NCBI RefSeq assembly: GCF_024508295.1
Contig: NZ_CP101990.1
Location: 558,001 to 622,000, forward strand
Direction of reading: 5' to 3'
Source: Aeromicrobium duanguangcaii
GTDB lineage: Bacteria > Actinomycetota > Actinomycetes > Propionibacteriales > Nocardioidaceae
DNA length: 64,000 bases
Shown: one piece after another, positions 44,373 to 54,527 of the stretch
How positions within the stretch are numbered: position 1 is the first letter of the stretch
How the letters are laid out: each line of letters opens with the position of its first letter
The notes under the pieces: model-generated
Seen by the model: the letters and a program-made list of their open reading frames with translations, nothing else
Told to the model about the DNA's origin: nothing
Databases searched by the model: none
Program-made: the position numbers and the translations under genes

Positions 44373-45413
44373 TCAGAGCACGAGCTCGGCCATGAGGCGC
44401 AAGGTGGCCTCGTCGCCCCCGACCATGAGCGTCGTGACGACGGACTCGCGCCAGGCGGCGAGATCGTCGCGGATCTTCTCCTTCGGTCCGATCAGGGCGA
44501 TCTTCTCGACGAGGTCGAGGGGGACCGCGGCGGTCGCCTCGTCCTTGCGACCCTCCAGGTACAGGTCCTGGATCTTCGTGCAGACCTCCTCGTATCCGAG
44601 CCGGGCGACGGCGTCGAAGTGGAAGTTGGCGCCCTTCGCGCCCATCCCGCCGACGTACAGCGCGATGAAGGGACGGATCCAGTCGGCCGCGGCCTCGAGG
44701 TCGTCGGACACGATGACCTGGACCGGGCAGGCGACCTCGAACTGCTCACGCGGCAGCCGCTCGGGGGAGCGCAGTGCGAAGCCCGCCTCGAGGGCGTCGT
44801 GGGCGAAGGTCGCGTCGTGGGGCGAGTAGAAGAACGGGATCCAGCCGTCGGCGATCTCGGCCGACAGGGCGATGTTCTTCGGCCCCTCGGCGGCCAGCAG
44901 GAGCGGGATCTGCTCACGGACCGGGTGCAGCGTCGAGCGCAGCGACTTGCCCAGGCCGGTGGACTTCAGGCCGTACTTGTCGACGTAGGGGATCTGGATC
45001 TGGGCGCCGTCGTGGGCGACCTTCTCGCGGGCGATCGCCTGACGCAGCACGTCGAAGTACTCGCGGGTGCGCGCCAGCGGGCGCGGGTAGGGCTGGCCGT
45101 ACCAACCTTCCACGACCTGTGGGCCCGAGACGCCCAGCCCGAGCATCATCCGGCCGTTCGACAGGTGATCCAGCGTCATCGCGGCCATCGCGGTGGCGGT
45201 GGGAGTGCGGGCGGACATCTGGACGATGCCCGTGCCGAGCTTGATCCGCTCGGTCGAGGCGCCCAGCCAGGCCAGCGGGGTGAGGGCGTCGGAGCCGTAG
45301 GCCTCCGCGGTCCAGACCGAGTCGTATCCCAGCTCCTCGGCCAGGGCGACCTGCGCTGCCTGACCCGGCGGCTGTCCCTTGCCCCAGTAGCCGAGGCTGA
45401 GTCCGAGCTTCAT
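44373..45413 (-). CDS. LLM class F420-dependent oxidoreductase
   Basis: A 346-residue luciferase-like TIM-barrel flavin/F420 oxidoreductase. It begins MKLGLSLGYWGKG and has LGYDSVWTAEAYGSDALTPLAWLGA, IKLGTGIVQMSARTP, TLDHLSNGRMMLGLGVSGPQVVEGWYG and LLAAEGPKNIALSAEIADGWIP, typical of the F420-using group of mycobacteria and relatives. The genome has F420 metabolism, since fgd is 2.6 kb away. GGAGGTG precedes the ATG. The substrate is unknown; in Mycobacterium such proteins act on lipids and xenobiotics. Confidence 0.88.
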   Translation of the reverse strand: MKLGLSLGYWGKGQPPGQAAQVALAEELGYDSVWTAEAYGSDALTPLAWLGASTERIKLGTGIVQMSARTPTATAMAAMTLDHLSNGRMMLGLGVSGPQVVEGWYGQPYPRPLARTREYFDVLRQAIAREKVAHDGAQIQIPYVDKYGLKSTGLGKSLRSTLHPVREQIPLLLAAEGPKNIALSAEIADGWIPFFYSPHDATFAHDALEAGFALRSPERLPREQFEVACPVQVIVSDDLEAAADWIRPFIALYVGGMGAKGANFHFDAVARLGYEEVCTKIQDLYLEGRKDEATAAVPLDLVEKIALIGPKEKIRDDLAAWRESVVTTLMVGGDEATLRLMAELVL

Positions 45414-45523
45414 CCGTGTGCACCTCCGTCACCGGGCGCGCCTCGCCCGTGTCGTGGGTCACGTTGCCACATGCGCCCCGTCCGTGGGGCGAGGGGCTCG
45501 AAGCCGACTAGGGGCGGATCGGC

Positions 45524-47044
45524 TCAGATCCAGCGGTCCCACCACATGCGCTCGCGCCACTGGTCGTACGTGATGATCCGGTTGGCCAGGATCGGGTAGA
45601 AGTACCAGAACATCGCGATGACCACGCCCACGTAGCCCAGGATCGCGCCCCACCAGAGCCGGTCCGGGACGCGGCGGCGGATCGCGGCGAACACCAGGCA
45701 CAGCGCCACGATCATGAAGGGCGCGATCGCGACGGCGTAGAAGGTGAAGATCGGGCGGCCCGAGGTGATCCACCACGGGGCCCACGTCGCGACGACCGCG
45801 ACCAGCGGCAGGCTCCAGCGCCACGTGGGGTTGCGGATCCACGCCACGAGCGCGGTGATCAGCCCCAGGGTGCCGACCCACCAGACGGCGGGGTTGCCCA
45901 CCGTCAGCACCTGGCGGACGCACTTGGACTCGGCCGCCGCACCACACGCGGAGGCGGCGATGTCGAAGTTCGAGGAGACGTTGGTCGGGCGCCACTGGAT
46001 GAGCCAGCCGAAGGCGTTGGACTGGTACGGGTGGGTCTTGGTGGCGAGGTAGTCGCCGGTGTGGAAGTTCCACGTCATGACGTGGAAGCTCCACAGCGAG
46101 CGGAACGCGTCGATCAGTCCGCCCAGCGGCCCGCGGGTGGGGTTGCTGACGCTGCCCCAGACCGGCTCGTCGCCGTAGCCGTGCCCGAACCGCGCCTCGA
46201 AGACGTCGTGGTTCAGCAGCCAGCCGGTCCACGTGAGGATGTAGACCACCAGCGCCACGCCGACGAGGGAGACGAACGCGGGGATGCCGACCCGCAGCAC
46301 TCGCATCACGGCGTCCTGCCACCTGGCGACCCGGCCGCGCGCCCACATGTCCCACACGACGACCGTGATGCCGAACGCGGCCAGGACGTACAGGCCGCTC
46401 CACTTGGTGGCGATGGCCATGCCGAAGCAGGCGCCGGCGGCCAGCTGCCACGGGCGCAGCCAGATCCACGTGTCGGGACCGACCTCGCGCAGCTTCGTGG
46501 TGAGCCAGTCGCGATCGGCGGCCAGGCACGCGGTGGCGCACACCAGCCAGAACGCGAGGAAGACGTCGAGCAGCGCGATGCGCGACATCGTGAAGTGCAG
46601 CCCGTCCAGGGTCAGCAGCAGGCCGGCCAGGCAGGCCAGCGCGATCGATCCCGTCAGCCGCAGCACGAGGCGGGCCAGCACCAGGACGGTGAGCGAGCCC
46701 ACGACGACGGCGCCGAAGCGCCAGCCCAGCGGGGTCAGGCCGAACAGCTTCTCGCCGAACGCGATCAGCCACTTGCCACCGTCGGGGTGCACGACCCACG
46801 TCGGGTCCTGGGTGAAGACGTCCGTCTCGCCCTTGATGATCCGCTCGTTGGCGCCGTCGACCGCGTCGCGCGCGTAGCCGCCGTGCAGGAGCCCCCAGGC
46901 GTCCTTGGCGTAGTAGGTCTCGTCGAAGGTCAGCGAGTTCGGGCTGGAGACCTTCCAGACTCGCAGGACGAAGGCCAGCAACGCCACGGCGATCGGCCCG
47001 ATCCACCCCCAGGCGCGCAGGCTGATGTTGTCGAGCAGAGTCAC
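45524..47044 (-). CDS. pmt: polyprenol-phosphate-mannose-protein mannosyltransferase
   Basis: Integral membrane enzyme of 506 residues that O-mannosylates exported proteins during Sec translocation. It has about ten membrane helices. The first outer loop carries the catalytic acidic pair in [12 protein letters not shown] (about 38-49), followed by [17 protein letters not shown] and [16 protein letters not shown], all conserved in actinobacterial Pmt; the C-terminal WWDRWI is also typical. The GTG at 47044 is set by TAGGGT on the minus strand seven bases before it. It is divergent from rsmI, the usual actinobacterial arrangement. Confidence 0.93.
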   Translation of the reverse strand: MTLLDNISLRAWGWIGPIAVALLAFVLRVWKVSSPNSLTFDETYYAKDAWGLLHGGYARDAVDGANERIIKGETDVFTQDPTWVVHPDGGKWLIAFGEKLFGLTPLGWRFGAVVVGSLTVLVLARLVLRLTGSIALACLAGLLLTLDGLHFTMSRIALLDVFLAFWLVCATACLAADRDWLTTKLREVGPDTWIWLRPWQLAAGACFGMAIATKWSGLYVLAAFGITVVVWDMWARGRVARWQDAVMRVLRVGIPAFVSLVGVALVVYILTWTGWLLNHDVFEARFGHGYGDEPVWGSVSNPTRGPLGGLIDAFRSLWSFHVMTWNFHTGDYLATKTHPYQSNAFGWLIQWRPTNVSSNFDIAASACGAAAESKCVRQVLTVGNPAVWWVGTLGLITALVAWIRNPTWRWSLPLVAVVATWAPWWITSGRPIFTFYAVAIAPFMIVALCLVFAAIRRRVPDRLWWGAILGYVGVVIAMFWYFYPILANRIITYDQWRERMWWDRWI

Positions 47045-47051
47045 CCGGCAC

Positions 47052-47057
47052 ACCCTA
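47052..47057 (-). promoter_or_regulatory. -10 of leaderless pmt
   Basis: TAGGGT on the minus strand, seven bases before the GTG at 47044. Confidence 0.55.
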
Positions 47058-47147
47058 GCCAGAGTGGGGCTCGAGCGGGAGAGGGTTGTGAACTCGCAGT
47101 TACATCGGGGCCGCTCGCTCCGCGGGGCGCCGTGGCAGGATCGAGGG

Positions 47148-47990
47148 GTGCTGATCCTCGCCGGGACCCCCATCGGAACCGTGGCGGACGCCTCCGGGCG
47201 GCTCGCCCCCGCGCTGGCCGAGGCCGACGTCGTCGCGGCGGAGGACACCCGCCGGTTCCGGCGGCTGGCCGCCGACCTGGGCGTCGAGGTCACGGCTCGC
47301 GTCGTCTCGTACTTCGAGGGCAACGAGGAGCAGCGCACCGCCGAGCTGATGGAGGATCTCCGGGCCGGCCGGACCGTCGTGCTGGTGACCGACGCCGGGA
47401 TGCCGAGCGTCTCGGACCCCGGCTACCGGATCGTCGCCGCCGCCGTGGCCGAGGACCTGCCGGTCACCGCGATCCCGGGTCCCTCGGCCGTGCTGACCGC
47501 GCTGGCGGTCTCCGGACTTCCGGTGGACCGCTTCTGCTTCGAGGGCTTTCCGCCCCGCAAGGCGGGGGAGCGCGCTCGGGTGTTCGGCACCCTCGCGACC
47601 GACCCGCGCACGATGGTCTTCTTCGAGTCCCCGCACCGCACCGCGGCGACCCTGTCCGCGATGGCGGACGCCTTCGGGCCCGACCGTCGCGCTGCCGTCT
47701 GCCGCGAGCTGACGAAGACGTACGAGGAGGTCATGCGCGGGCCGCTGTCCGAGCTCGCGCAGTGGGCCGGTGACGGGGACCGCGTGCGCGGCGAGATCAC
47801 GATCGTGGTCTCGGGCGCCGAGCCCGCCGCCCCCGAGGACCTCGCCGAGTCCGATCTCGCGGCCCTGGTCGAGCAGACCCGCGCCGAGGGGCTCAGCACC
47901 AAGGACGCGATCGCCGACGTCGCGCGGCGCACCGGAATCTCCCGCAAGGTGGTCTACGCCGCCGCCCACGCCCCCAAGGAGTCCACATGA
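47148..47990 (+). CDS. rsmI: 16S rRNA 2'-O-methyltransferase RsmI
   Basis: Methylates the ribose of C1402 in the decoding centre of 16S rRNA. The 280-residue protein has the tetrapyrrole-methylase fold: [68 protein letters not shown] and [14 protein letters not shown]-terminal helical part ([21 protein letters not shown]) completes it. The GTG at 47148 is six bases after CAGGAT. The fgd ATG overlaps its stop. Confidence 0.95.
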   Translation: MLILAGTPIGTVADASGRLAPALAEADVVAAEDTRRFRRLAADLGVEVTARVVSYFEGNEEQRTAELMEDLRAGRTVVLVTDAGMPSVSDPGYRIVAAAVAEDLPVTAIPGPSAVLTALAVSGLPVDRFCFEGFPPRKAGERARVFGTLATDPRTMVFFESPHRTAATLSAMADAFGPDRRAAVCRELTKTYEEVMRGPLSELAQWAGDGDRVRGEITIVVSGAEPAAPEDLAESDLAALVEQTRAEGLSTKDAIADVARRTGISRKVVYAAAHAPKEST

Positions 47991-49009
47991 GTCAGCCGCT
48001 GAAGCTCGGGTACAAGGCCTCGGCCGAGCAGTTCGGGCCGCGCGACCTGGTCGAGTACGCCGTCGCCGCCGAGGCGCACGGCATGGAGTCGGTCTGGACC
48101 AGCGACCACTTCCAGCCCTGGCGCCACGTCGGCGGGCACGCCCCGTTCTCGCTCGCGTGGATGACCGCGGTGGGCGAGCGGACCCACTCCGTGGTCATCG
48201 GTACGTCCGTCATGACCCCGACGTTCCGCTACAACCCCGCCGTGATCGCCCAGGCGTTCGCGACGATGGGCTGCCTGTACCCGGGGCGGATCGTGCTGGG
48301 CGTCGGCACCGGCGAGGCGCTCAACGAGATCGCCACCGGCTTCCGCGGCGCAGGCGAGCAGGACTGGCCCGAGTTCAAGGAGCGGTTCGCGCGGCTGCGC
48401 GAGTCGGTGCGCCTCATGCGGGCCCTGTGGTCCGACGAGCGGGTGTCGTTCGAGGGCGAGTACTACTCGACGCACGACGCCTCGATCTACGACCGTCCCG
48501 ACGAGCCGATCCCGGTCTACATCGCGGCCGGCGGCCCGGTCGTGGCGAAGTACGCCGGACGCATGGGCGACGGCTCGATCTGCACCTCGGGCAAGGGCCC
48601 CGAGCTCTACACCGAGAAGCTGCTGCCGGCGATGCGCGAGGGCGCCGAGGCCGCCGGGCGCGACCCCCGGGCCGCCGACCGGATGATCGAGATCAAGCTC
48701 TCCTACGACACCGATCCCGAGCTGGCGCTGGAGAACACCCGCTTCTGGTCGCCGCTGTCGCTCACGCCCGAGCAGAAGCACTCCATCACCGACCCGGTCG
48801 AGATGGAGAAGGCCGCCGACGCGCTGCCGATCGAGCAGATCGCCAAGCGCTGGATCGTCGGGTCGGACCCCGACGAGGTCGTCGAGATGATCGGTCAGTA
48901 CGTCGACTGGGGCTTCAACCACCTCGTGTTCCACGCGCCGGGGAACGACCAGAACCGCTTCCTCGAGCTGTTCGAGCGTGACCTGGCCCCGCGCCTGCGC
49001 GACCGCTGA
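47987..49009 (+). CDS. fgd: F420-dependent glucose-6-phosphate dehydrogenase
   Basis: Oxidises glucose-6-phosphate while reducing cofactor F420, the main source of F420H2 in actinobacteria. The 340-residue sequence follows mycobacterial FGD1 closely: [30 protein letters not shown] with active His41, [33 protein letters not shown] with catalytic Glu110, and [20 protein letters not shown] lies five bases before the ATG, which overlaps the rsmI stop. Its presence implies F420 biosynthesis elsewhere in the genome and gives reductant to LLM enzymes such as the one at 44373. Confidence 0.95.
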   Translation: MSQPLKLGYKASAEQFGPRDLVEYAVAAEAHGMESVWTSDHFQPWRHVGGHAPFSLAWMTAVGERTHSVVIGTSVMTPTFRYNPAVIAQAFATMGCLYPGRIVLGVGTGEALNEIATGFRGAGEQDWPEFKERFARLRESVRLMRALWSDERVSFEGEYYSTHDASIYDRPDEPIPVYIAAGGPVVAKYAGRMGDGSICTSGKGPELYTEKLLPAMREGAEAAGRDPRAADRMIEIKLSYDTDPELALENTRFWSPLSLTPEQKHSITDPVEMEKAADALPIEQIAKRWIVGSDPDEVVEMIGQYVDWGFNHLVFHAPGNDQNRFLELFERDLAPRLRDR

Positions 49010-49041
49010 CCGCCGGGACGAGCCGCCGCCGGAGGGCTCAC

Positions 49042-49047
49042 TAGACT
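49042..49047 (+). promoter_or_regulatory. -10 of leaderless metG
   Basis: TAGACT seven bases before the GTG of metG. Confidence 0.55.
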
Positions 49048-49054
49048 CGGGAGC

Positions 49055-50635
49055 GTGCCCGAACCTCGTTTCTACGCCACGACGCCGATCTACTACGTGA
49101 ACGACGCGCCCCACATCGGGCACGGCTACACCACCACGATCGGCGACGTCCTGACCCGCTGGCACCGCCAGCGCGGCGAGCGCGTCTGGTTCCTGACCGG
49201 CGTCGACGAGCACGGCCAGAAGGTCCTGCGCAAGGCCGAGGCCAACGGCGTTTCCCCGCAGGACTGGGTCGACCGCCTCGTCGAGAACGAGTGGCTCCCG
49301 ATGCTGCGCACGATCGACGCGGCCAACGACGACTTCATCCGCACGACCGAGCAGCGCCACGAGAAGGGCGCCCAGGCGTTCTGGCAGGCGCTGCACGACC
49401 GCGGCGAGGTGTACCGCGGCGAGTTCTCGGGCTGGTACAGCGTCGGCTCGGAGGAGTTCGTCGCCGATGAGTACGTGGCCGACGGCGAGGGCGAGGACGA
49501 GGGCTTCAAGATCTCGACCCTCGACGGCAGCCGCCTCGAGCACGTGACCGAGGAGAACTACTTCTTCCCGCTGAGCAAGTACGCCGACAAGCTGCTCGAG
49601 CTGTACGAGGAGCGGCCCGACTTCGTGCAGCCGGAGTCGGCGCGCAACGAGGTGCTGGCGTTCGTGCGCGGCGGCCTCAAGGACCTGTCGATCTCGCGCT
49701 CGACCTTCGACTGGGGCATCCCGCTGCCGTGGGACGACTCGCACGTCATGTACGTGTGGATCGAGGCGCTGCTGAACTACGTCACGGCGGCCGGCTACGG
49801 CGTCGACGAGGAGCGATTCGAGGACCTGTGGCCCGCGAACGTCCACCTCGTCGGCAAGGACATCGTCCGGTTCCACGCCGTCATCTGGCCGGCCCTGCTG
49901 ATGGCGGCGGGCCTGCCCGTGCCGCACCGGGTCTTCGCCCACGGCTGGCTGCTCGTCGGCGGCCAGAAGATGAGCAAGAGCAAGGCCAACGGCATCCATC
50001 CCAACGAGATCGTGGCGACGTTCGGCTCCGACGCGTACCGCTACTACTTCACCCGGGCGTTGACGTTCGGCAGCGACGGCTCGATCTCGTGGGAGGACAT
50101 CGGCGCGCGGTACCACGCCGAGCTGGCCAACGGCTTCGGCAACCTGGCCTCGCGCGTGGCCGCGATGATCGGCAAGTACTTCGACGGCGAGCTGCCGGCG
50201 GCCGGTCCGCTGGGCGACGCCGAGCAGCACATCGTCGACACCGTCGCGACGGCCGTGGCCGAGGCCGACGAGGCCATGGAGCGCATCGCCCCGCAGGACG
50301 CCCTCACGGCGATCTGGCGCATCGTCGACGCGCTCAACCTCTACATCACCGAGTCCGAGCCGTGGGCCGTCGCCAAGGACGAGTCCCAGCGCGAGCGCCT
50401 CGGCACGATCCTCAACACCGCGGCCGAGGGCCTGCGCGTCCTGGCCGTGACGCTGCACCCCGTCATGCCGAAGGCCACCACCTCGCTGTGGGAGTCCCTC
50501 GGCGCCGAGCCCGACCTCGGGCCGGTCGCCGACCAGCGCCTCGACGAGGTGGCGACGTGGGGCCGGCTGCGACCGGGCGCCACCATCACCAAGGTGCCGT
50601 CGCTGTTCCCGCGCATCGACCTCGCCAAGGACTGA
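49055..50635 (+). CDS. metG: methionyl-tRNA synthetase
   Basis: Charges tRNA-Met. The 526-residue class I synthetase has the HIGH-type signature HIGH (residues 20-23) and the KMSKS loop (about 305-309). Between them lies the connective-peptide domain, here without the zinc-binding cysteine knuckles, as in the mycobacterial enzyme. There is no C-terminal tRNA-binding domain. tatD follows after three bases. The metG-tatD-rpfB-rsmA-ispE order is conserved in actinobacteria. Confidence 0.97.
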   Translation: MPEPRFYATTPIYYVNDAPHIGHGYTTTIGDVLTRWHRQRGERVWFLTGVDEHGQKVLRKAEANGVSPQDWVDRLVENEWLPMLRTIDAANDDFIRTTEQRHEKGAQAFWQALHDRGEVYRGEFSGWYSVGSEEFVADEYVADGEGEDEGFKISTLDGSRLEHVTEENYFFPLSKYADKLLELYEERPDFVQPESARNEVLAFVRGGLKDLSISRSTFDWGIPLPWDDSHVMYVWIEALLNYVTAAGYGVDEERFEDLWPANVHLVGKDIVRFHAVIWPALLMAAGLPVPHRVFAHGWLLVGGQKMSKSKANGIHPNEIVATFGSDAYRYYFTRALTFGSDGSISWEDIGARYHAELANGFGNLASRVAAMIGKYFDGELPAAGPLGDAEQHIVDTVATAVAEADEAMERIAPQDALTAIWRIVDALNLYITESEPWAVAKDESQRERLGTILNTAAEGLRVLAVTLHPVMPKATTSLWESLGAEPDLGPVADQRLDEVATWGRLRPGATITKVPSLFPRIDLAKD

Positions 50636-50638
50636 GCC

Positions 50639-51496
50639 GTGAGCCTCACCGACGGCTGGCCGCAGGCCCCCGAGCCGCTGCCGCGCCCGGTCGTCGACAA
50701 CCACTGCCACCTCGACACGCGGATCCGCGGGGGAGCGTTGATCCCCGTCGACGAGGCGCTGGACCGCGCCGCCGCCGTCGGCGTGACGCGCACCGTCCAG
50801 GTGGGCTGCGACCTCGAGAGCTCGCGGTGGGCGGTCGAGATCGCCCGGCAGCAGCCCAGCATCGTGGCCGCCGTGGCGATGCACCCGAACGATGCCGCCC
50901 GCAGCGACACTCTCGAGGACGACCTCGCCGAGATCGACCGCCTGGCGGCCGACCCGGTGGTGCGCGCGGTCGGTGAGACCGGACTGGACTACTTCCGCAC
51001 CGGCGCCGAGGGCCGGCCGGCGCAGCAGTACGCGTTCCGCCGCCACATCCGGATCGCCAAGCGCCATGACCGGACGCTGGTGATCCACGACCGCGACGCC
51101 CATGACGACGTGCTCGCGGTCCTCGACGACGAGGGTGTGCCTGACCGCGTCGTCATGCACTGCTTCAGCGGGGACGCCGACTTCGCGCGGCGCTGCCTGG
51201 ACCGCGGCGCCTACCTGTCCTTCGCCGGCACCGTCACGTTCAAGAACGCCGAGTACCTGCGCGACGCGCTGCGGATCGCGCCGCGCGATCGCATCCTCGT
51301 CGAGACCGACGCGCCGTTCCTGACCCCCATGCCGCACCGGGGCGAGCCGAACGCGTCCTTCCTCATTCCGCACACCGTCCGGTTCATGGCCGAGGTGCTC
51401 GACACCGACCTCGCGGACCTGTGCGAGGCCATCGACGAGAACACCGATCGGGCGTTCGGCGGACACTGGCCCGAGCGCGGCGATATCGTGGTCTGA
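50639..51496 (+). CDS. tatD: TatD family metal-dependent hydrolase
   Basis: A 285-residue TIM-barrel amidohydrolase of the TatD family, a 3'-5' exonuclease or DNA-repair nuclease in E. coli. The metal ligands are visible: HxH in DNHCHLD (His22, His24), Glu in VGETGLDYF, His in LVIHDRDA, His in MHCFSGD and Asp in ETDAPFLTP. It directly follows metG. No link to the Tat secretion pathway is implied. Confidence 0.94.
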   Translation: MSLTDGWPQAPEPLPRPVVDNHCHLDTRIRGGALIPVDEALDRAAAVGVTRTVQVGCDLESSRWAVEIARQQPSIVAAVAMHPNDAARSDTLEDDLAEIDRLAADPVVRAVGETGLDYFRTGAEGRPAQQYAFRRHIRIAKRHDRTLVIHDRDAHDDVLAVLDDEGVPDRVVMHCFSGDADFARRCLDRGAYLSFAGTVTFKNAEYLRDALRIAPRDRILVETDAPFLTPMPHRGEPNASFLIPHTVRFMAEVLDTDLADLCEAIDENTDRAFGGHWPERGDIVV

Positions 51497-51570
51497 CTCA
51501 CAGGACTTGATATCCCAGGCCCAGTCACGCATGGTGGATTGGTTGTACTTCCTAAACCCTGAGGTTGTTT

Positions 51571-52698
51571 GTGCCCCGTCTGTTACCTGAAATCACTGCC
51601 AAGAACGCGCTCGTCATGGGTGCTCTGGCAACCGGTCTGGTCGTCGCCGTAGGCGGCGTCGTTCAGGCCTCCACCTACGACCAGCTGGTGAGCGTCGATG
51701 TCGACGGCGTCGTCACGCAGGTCCGCACGGAGAGCGATTCGGTCGGCGAGCTCCTCGCCGAGAAGAACGTGGACGTGGCCGCAACCGACCGGGTCAGCCC
51801 TGCCCCCGTCAGCGATCTGGACGACGGTGACGTCGTCAAGGTCCGCCGAGCGAAGGCCGTCACGCTCGTCGTCGACGGCAAGATCAGCCAGAAGACCGTC
51901 CACGACGTCGACGTGGCCGGTGCCCTCGAGTCGCTCAACGTGCAGCCGAAGGAGGGGGCCGTCTTCACGATGGCGCCCGACGAGCGGCTGAGCCGCGACG
52001 GCAACAGTGTCGTCGTCAGCAACCCGAAGCCCGTCACCCTGAAGGTCGACGGCGAGAAGAAGACGCTCACCACCGCGGCTCCCACCGTCCAGTCGCTGCT
52101 CGAGCAGCACGGGGTCGAGGTCGGCAAGCTCGACGAGATCAAGCCGGGCCTGGGCTCGTACCTCAAGCCGCGTCAGGCGCTGCGCGTCGTCCGGATCAAG
52201 AAGGTCACGCGCACCGAGAAGATCGAGGTCGACCACAAGGTCACCTACTCGTCCGACCCGTCGCTGTTCAAGGGCGATACCGAGGTCGTCAAGGAGGGCC
52301 GCGACGGACTCGACCGCGCGAAGGTCGAGCTGATCCTGGCTGACGGCAAGCTGCGTGAGCGCCGTGTCATCTCCCGCAGCTCGGTCCGGCCGCCGGTCAC
52401 CGGCGTCGTGAAGCGCGGCACCAAGGCCAAGCCCGCACCGAAGACGCCCGACTCGTCGATCGACGGCGGCGTCTGGGACCGGATCGCCAAGTGCGAGTCC
52501 GGCGGCAACTGGAGCATCAACACCGGCAACGGCTACTACGGCGGTCTGCAGTTCTCGCTCGCCACGTGGCGCAGTGTCGGCGGCCCGGGGTACCCGCACG
52601 AGCAGAGCAAGGCGACGCAGATCAAGTTCGCCAAGATCCTGCAGGCGCGTTCGGGCTGGGGCCAGTGGTCCTGCGCGTCCAAGGTCGGCATCCACTGA
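51571..52698 (+). CDS. rpfB: resuscitation-promoting factor RpfB-like
   Basis: Exported muralytic enzyme of 375 residues that helps growth resume from dormancy. A membrane or signal segment covers residues 13-33. Three ubiquitin-like DUF348 repeats follow (about 38-80, 90-135 and 145-190), then a G5 domain (about 200-285, [19 protein letters not shown]) and the lysozyme-like Rpf domain (about 300-375) with [13 protein letters not shown], catalytic Glu309, and the two conserved cysteines. The start chosen is GTG at 51571 with GAGG six bases before it; a TTG two codons upstream is possible. The 74-base gap before it holds no c-di-AMP riboswitch. Confidence 0.95.
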   Translation: MPRLLPEITAKNALVMGALATGLVVAVGGVVQASTYDQLVSVDVDGVVTQVRTESDSVGELLAEKNVDVAATDRVSPAPVSDLDDGDVVKVRRAKAVTLVVDGKISQKTVHDVDVAGALESLNVQPKEGAVFTMAPDERLSRDGNSVVVSNPKPVTLKVDGEKKTLTTAAPTVQSLLEQHGVEVGKLDEIKPGLGSYLKPRQALRVVRIKKVTRTEKIEVDHKVTYSSDPSLFKGDTEVVKEGRDGLDRAKVELILADGKLRERRVISRSSVRPPVTGVVKRGTKAKPAPKTPDSSIDGGVWDRIAKCESGGNWSINTGNGYYGGLQFSLATWRSVGGPGYPHEQSKATQIKFAKILQARSGWGQWSCASKVGIH

Positions 52699-53561
52699 AC
52701 GACTCCCGCCCGGACGACACCGTCCGCCTGCTCGGCGCTGCCGACATCCGTCGGCTGGCCGAGGAGGCAGGAGTGCGTCCCACCAAGCAGCGTGGCCAGA
52801 ACTTCGTCATCGACGGCAATACGGTCCGGCGCATCGTCGATGTCTCGGGCGTGGGCCCGGACGACGTCGTCGTCGAGATCGGACCCGGCCTCGGGTCGTT
52901 GACCCTGGCCCTGCTGGACCGGGCCCGCCACGTCACGGCGGTCGAGATCGACGACGCGCTGGCCTCCCGGCTCCCGTCGACGATCGAGCAGTTCGCGCCG
53001 GGCGCGCTCGATCGCTTCGACCTGGTGCACGCCGACGCCATGCGCGTCACCGAGCTGCCGGGGCCGGCGCCGACCGCGCTGGTGGCGAACCTGCCGTACA
53101 ACGTGTCGGTGCCGGTCCTGCTGCACTTCCTCGAGCGGTTCCCCTCGCTGCGCACCGTCCTGGTGATGGTGCAGGCCGAGGTCGCACACCGGCTCGCGGC
53201 GGGACCGGGATCGCGCACGTACGGCATCCCCAGCGTCAAGGCCGCCTGGTACGCCGATGTGCGGCTGGCCGGCAACATCGGGCGCAACGTCTTCTGGCCG
53301 GCGCCGAACGTCGACTCGGCGCTGGTCGCGATGACCCGCCACGAGCCGCTGCCCGGCGACCGCAAGACCGTCTTCGCGGTGATCGACGCCGCCTTCGCCC
53401 AGCGTCGCAAGACGCTGCGCGCCGCGCTGTCGGGCTACGCGGGCGGCGGCGAGGCAGCCGAGGCGGCCTTGGTGGCGGCCGGCATCGACCCCCGTACGCG
53501 CGGCGAGCAGCTGACCGTCGAGCAGTTCGCCGCGATCGCGGCCGCGCTGCCGGCCCGCTGA
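52695..53561 (+). CDS. rsmA: 16S rRNA dimethyladenosine transferase
   Basis: Dimethylates A1518 and A1519 of 16S rRNA (KsgA). Motifs are [65 protein letters not shown] and [12 protein letters not shown]. The start is uncertain. Homologous residues ([15 protein letters not shown]) begin far upstream of the GTG at 52773, which has a strong GAGGAGG before it, so a start overlapping the rpfB stop is needed. CTG at 52695 (CTGA overlap, AAGG ten bases before) is used here; GTG at 52665 is another choice. The length is 288 residues from this start. Confidence 0.93.
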   Translation: MNDSRPDDTVRLLGAADIRRLAEEAGVRPTKQRGQNFVIDGNTVRRIVDVSGVGPDDVVVEIGPGLGSLTLALLDRARHVTAVEIDDALASRLPSTIEQFAPGALDRFDLVHADAMRVTELPGPAPTALVANLPYNVSVPVLLHFLERFPSLRTVLVMVQAEVAHRLAAGPGSRTYGIPSVKAAWYADVRLAGNIGRNVFWPAPNVDSALVAMTRHEPLPGDRKTVFAVIDAAFAQRRKTLRAALSGYAGGGEAAEAALVAAGIDPRTRGEQLTVEQFAAIAAALPAR

Positions 53562-53596
53562 CCTCCGCCGGGCGTTGGACCAGTGAGCGAGGCCGT

Positions 53597-53602
53597 TAGG
53601 TT
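53597..53602 (+). promoter_or_regulatory. -10 of leaderless ispE
   Basis: TAGGTT seven bases before the GTG at 53610; it decides between three possible GTG starts. Confidence 0.5.
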
Positions 53603-53609
53603 GGGGACC

Positions 53610-54527
53610 GTGGTGTCCAAGGTGACCGTGCGCGTTCCGGCCAAGATCAACCTGTGTCTGGGGGTGGGTCGTCCGCGCCCGGACGGCTTCCATCCGCTGG
53701 CCACGGTGTACCAGGCCGTCGACCTGCACGACGAGCTGCGGATCACCGCCCGCGAGGACGGTGAGATCACCGTCGCGGTGAACACCGAGGTCGCTCTGCC
53801 CGAGGGTTCGGTCGTACCCGAGAGCGACGACAACCTCGCCGTGCGCGCGGCCCGCCTGCTGCGCCGACGGCTCGGTGATGAGTCGCTGGGCGCCGACATC
53901 GTGATCCGCAAGGTCATCCCGGTCGCCGGCGGCATGGCCGGTGGCTCGGCCGACGCGGCGGCCGCTCTGGTCGGGTGCAACGACCTCTGGGGCGGCGGCC
54001 TGTCCCGCCACGACTTCGAGCCCCTCGCGGCCGAGCTGGGCAGCGACGTCCCGTTCCTGCTGCACGGCGGCATCGCCATCGGCGGTGGCCGTGGCGAGAC
54101 CGTCAGTCCCGTCCTCGCCCGCGGCAGCTACCACTGGGTGTTCGTCACGGCGGCCGAAGGCCTCTCGACGGCCGCCGTCTACGCCGAGTACGACCGGATC
54201 ACGCCCGACGCCCCCGTCGAGCCCGAGGTGCCGGACGAGCTGCTGAACGCCCTGCGGGCCGGCGATGCCCACGCGCTCGGCAAGGCCCTGAGCAACGACC
54301 TGACCGAGGCCGCACTGTCGCTGCGTCCCGAGCTGGCCGACACCCTCGACGTCGGGCTGCGGGCCGGTGCGCTGGGCGCGATCATCTCCGGATCGGGCCC
54401 CACGACGGTGTTCCTGGCCGCCTCGGAGCAGCACGCCCTCGACCTGGCGATGGTGCTGACCAGCGCCGCGAGCGCCGCCGACGTCATCCAGTCCCACGGT
54501 CCCGTCCTCGGAGCGCGGGTCGTCTGA
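53610..54527 (+). CDS. ispE: 4-diphosphocytidyl-2-C-methyl-D-erythritol kinase
   Basis: GHMP kinase of the MEP isoprenoid pathway. The 305-residue protein has VRVPAKINLCLGVGRPRPDGFH at the N-terminus, the ATP loop PVAGGMAGGSADAAAAL, ELGSDVPFLLHGG and the C-terminal ISGSGPTTVFLA. Three in-frame GTG codons are possible (53583, 53610, 53613). 53610 is chosen because TAGGTT lies seven bases before it, the leaderless geometry seen elsewhere. The ABC-F gene overlaps its stop. Confidence 0.95.
   Translation: MVSKVTVRVPAKINLCLGVGRPRPDGFHPLATVYQAVDLHDELRITAREDGEITVAVNTEVALPEGSVVPESDDNLAVRAARLLRRRLGDESLGADIVIRKVIPVAGGMAGGSADAAAALVGCNDLWGGGLSRHDFEPLAAELGSDVPFLLHGGIAIGGGRGETVSPVLARGSYHWVFVTAAEGLSTAAVYAEYDRITPDAPVEPEVPDELLNALRAGDAHALGKALSNDLTEAALSLRPELADTLDVGLRAGALGAIISGSGPTTVFLAASEQHALDLAMVLTSAASAADVIQSHGPVLGARVV

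Noticed and set aside
51497-51570. c-di-AMP (ydaO-type) riboswitch before rpfB
   Set aside because: Common before rpf genes in actinobacteria, but the gap is only 74 bases and lacks the conserved core; too short for the aptamer.
52491-52694. N-terminal extension of rsmA over rpfB
   Set aside because: The frame is open, but its translation is arginine- and glutamine-rich and lies over the conserved Rpf domain.
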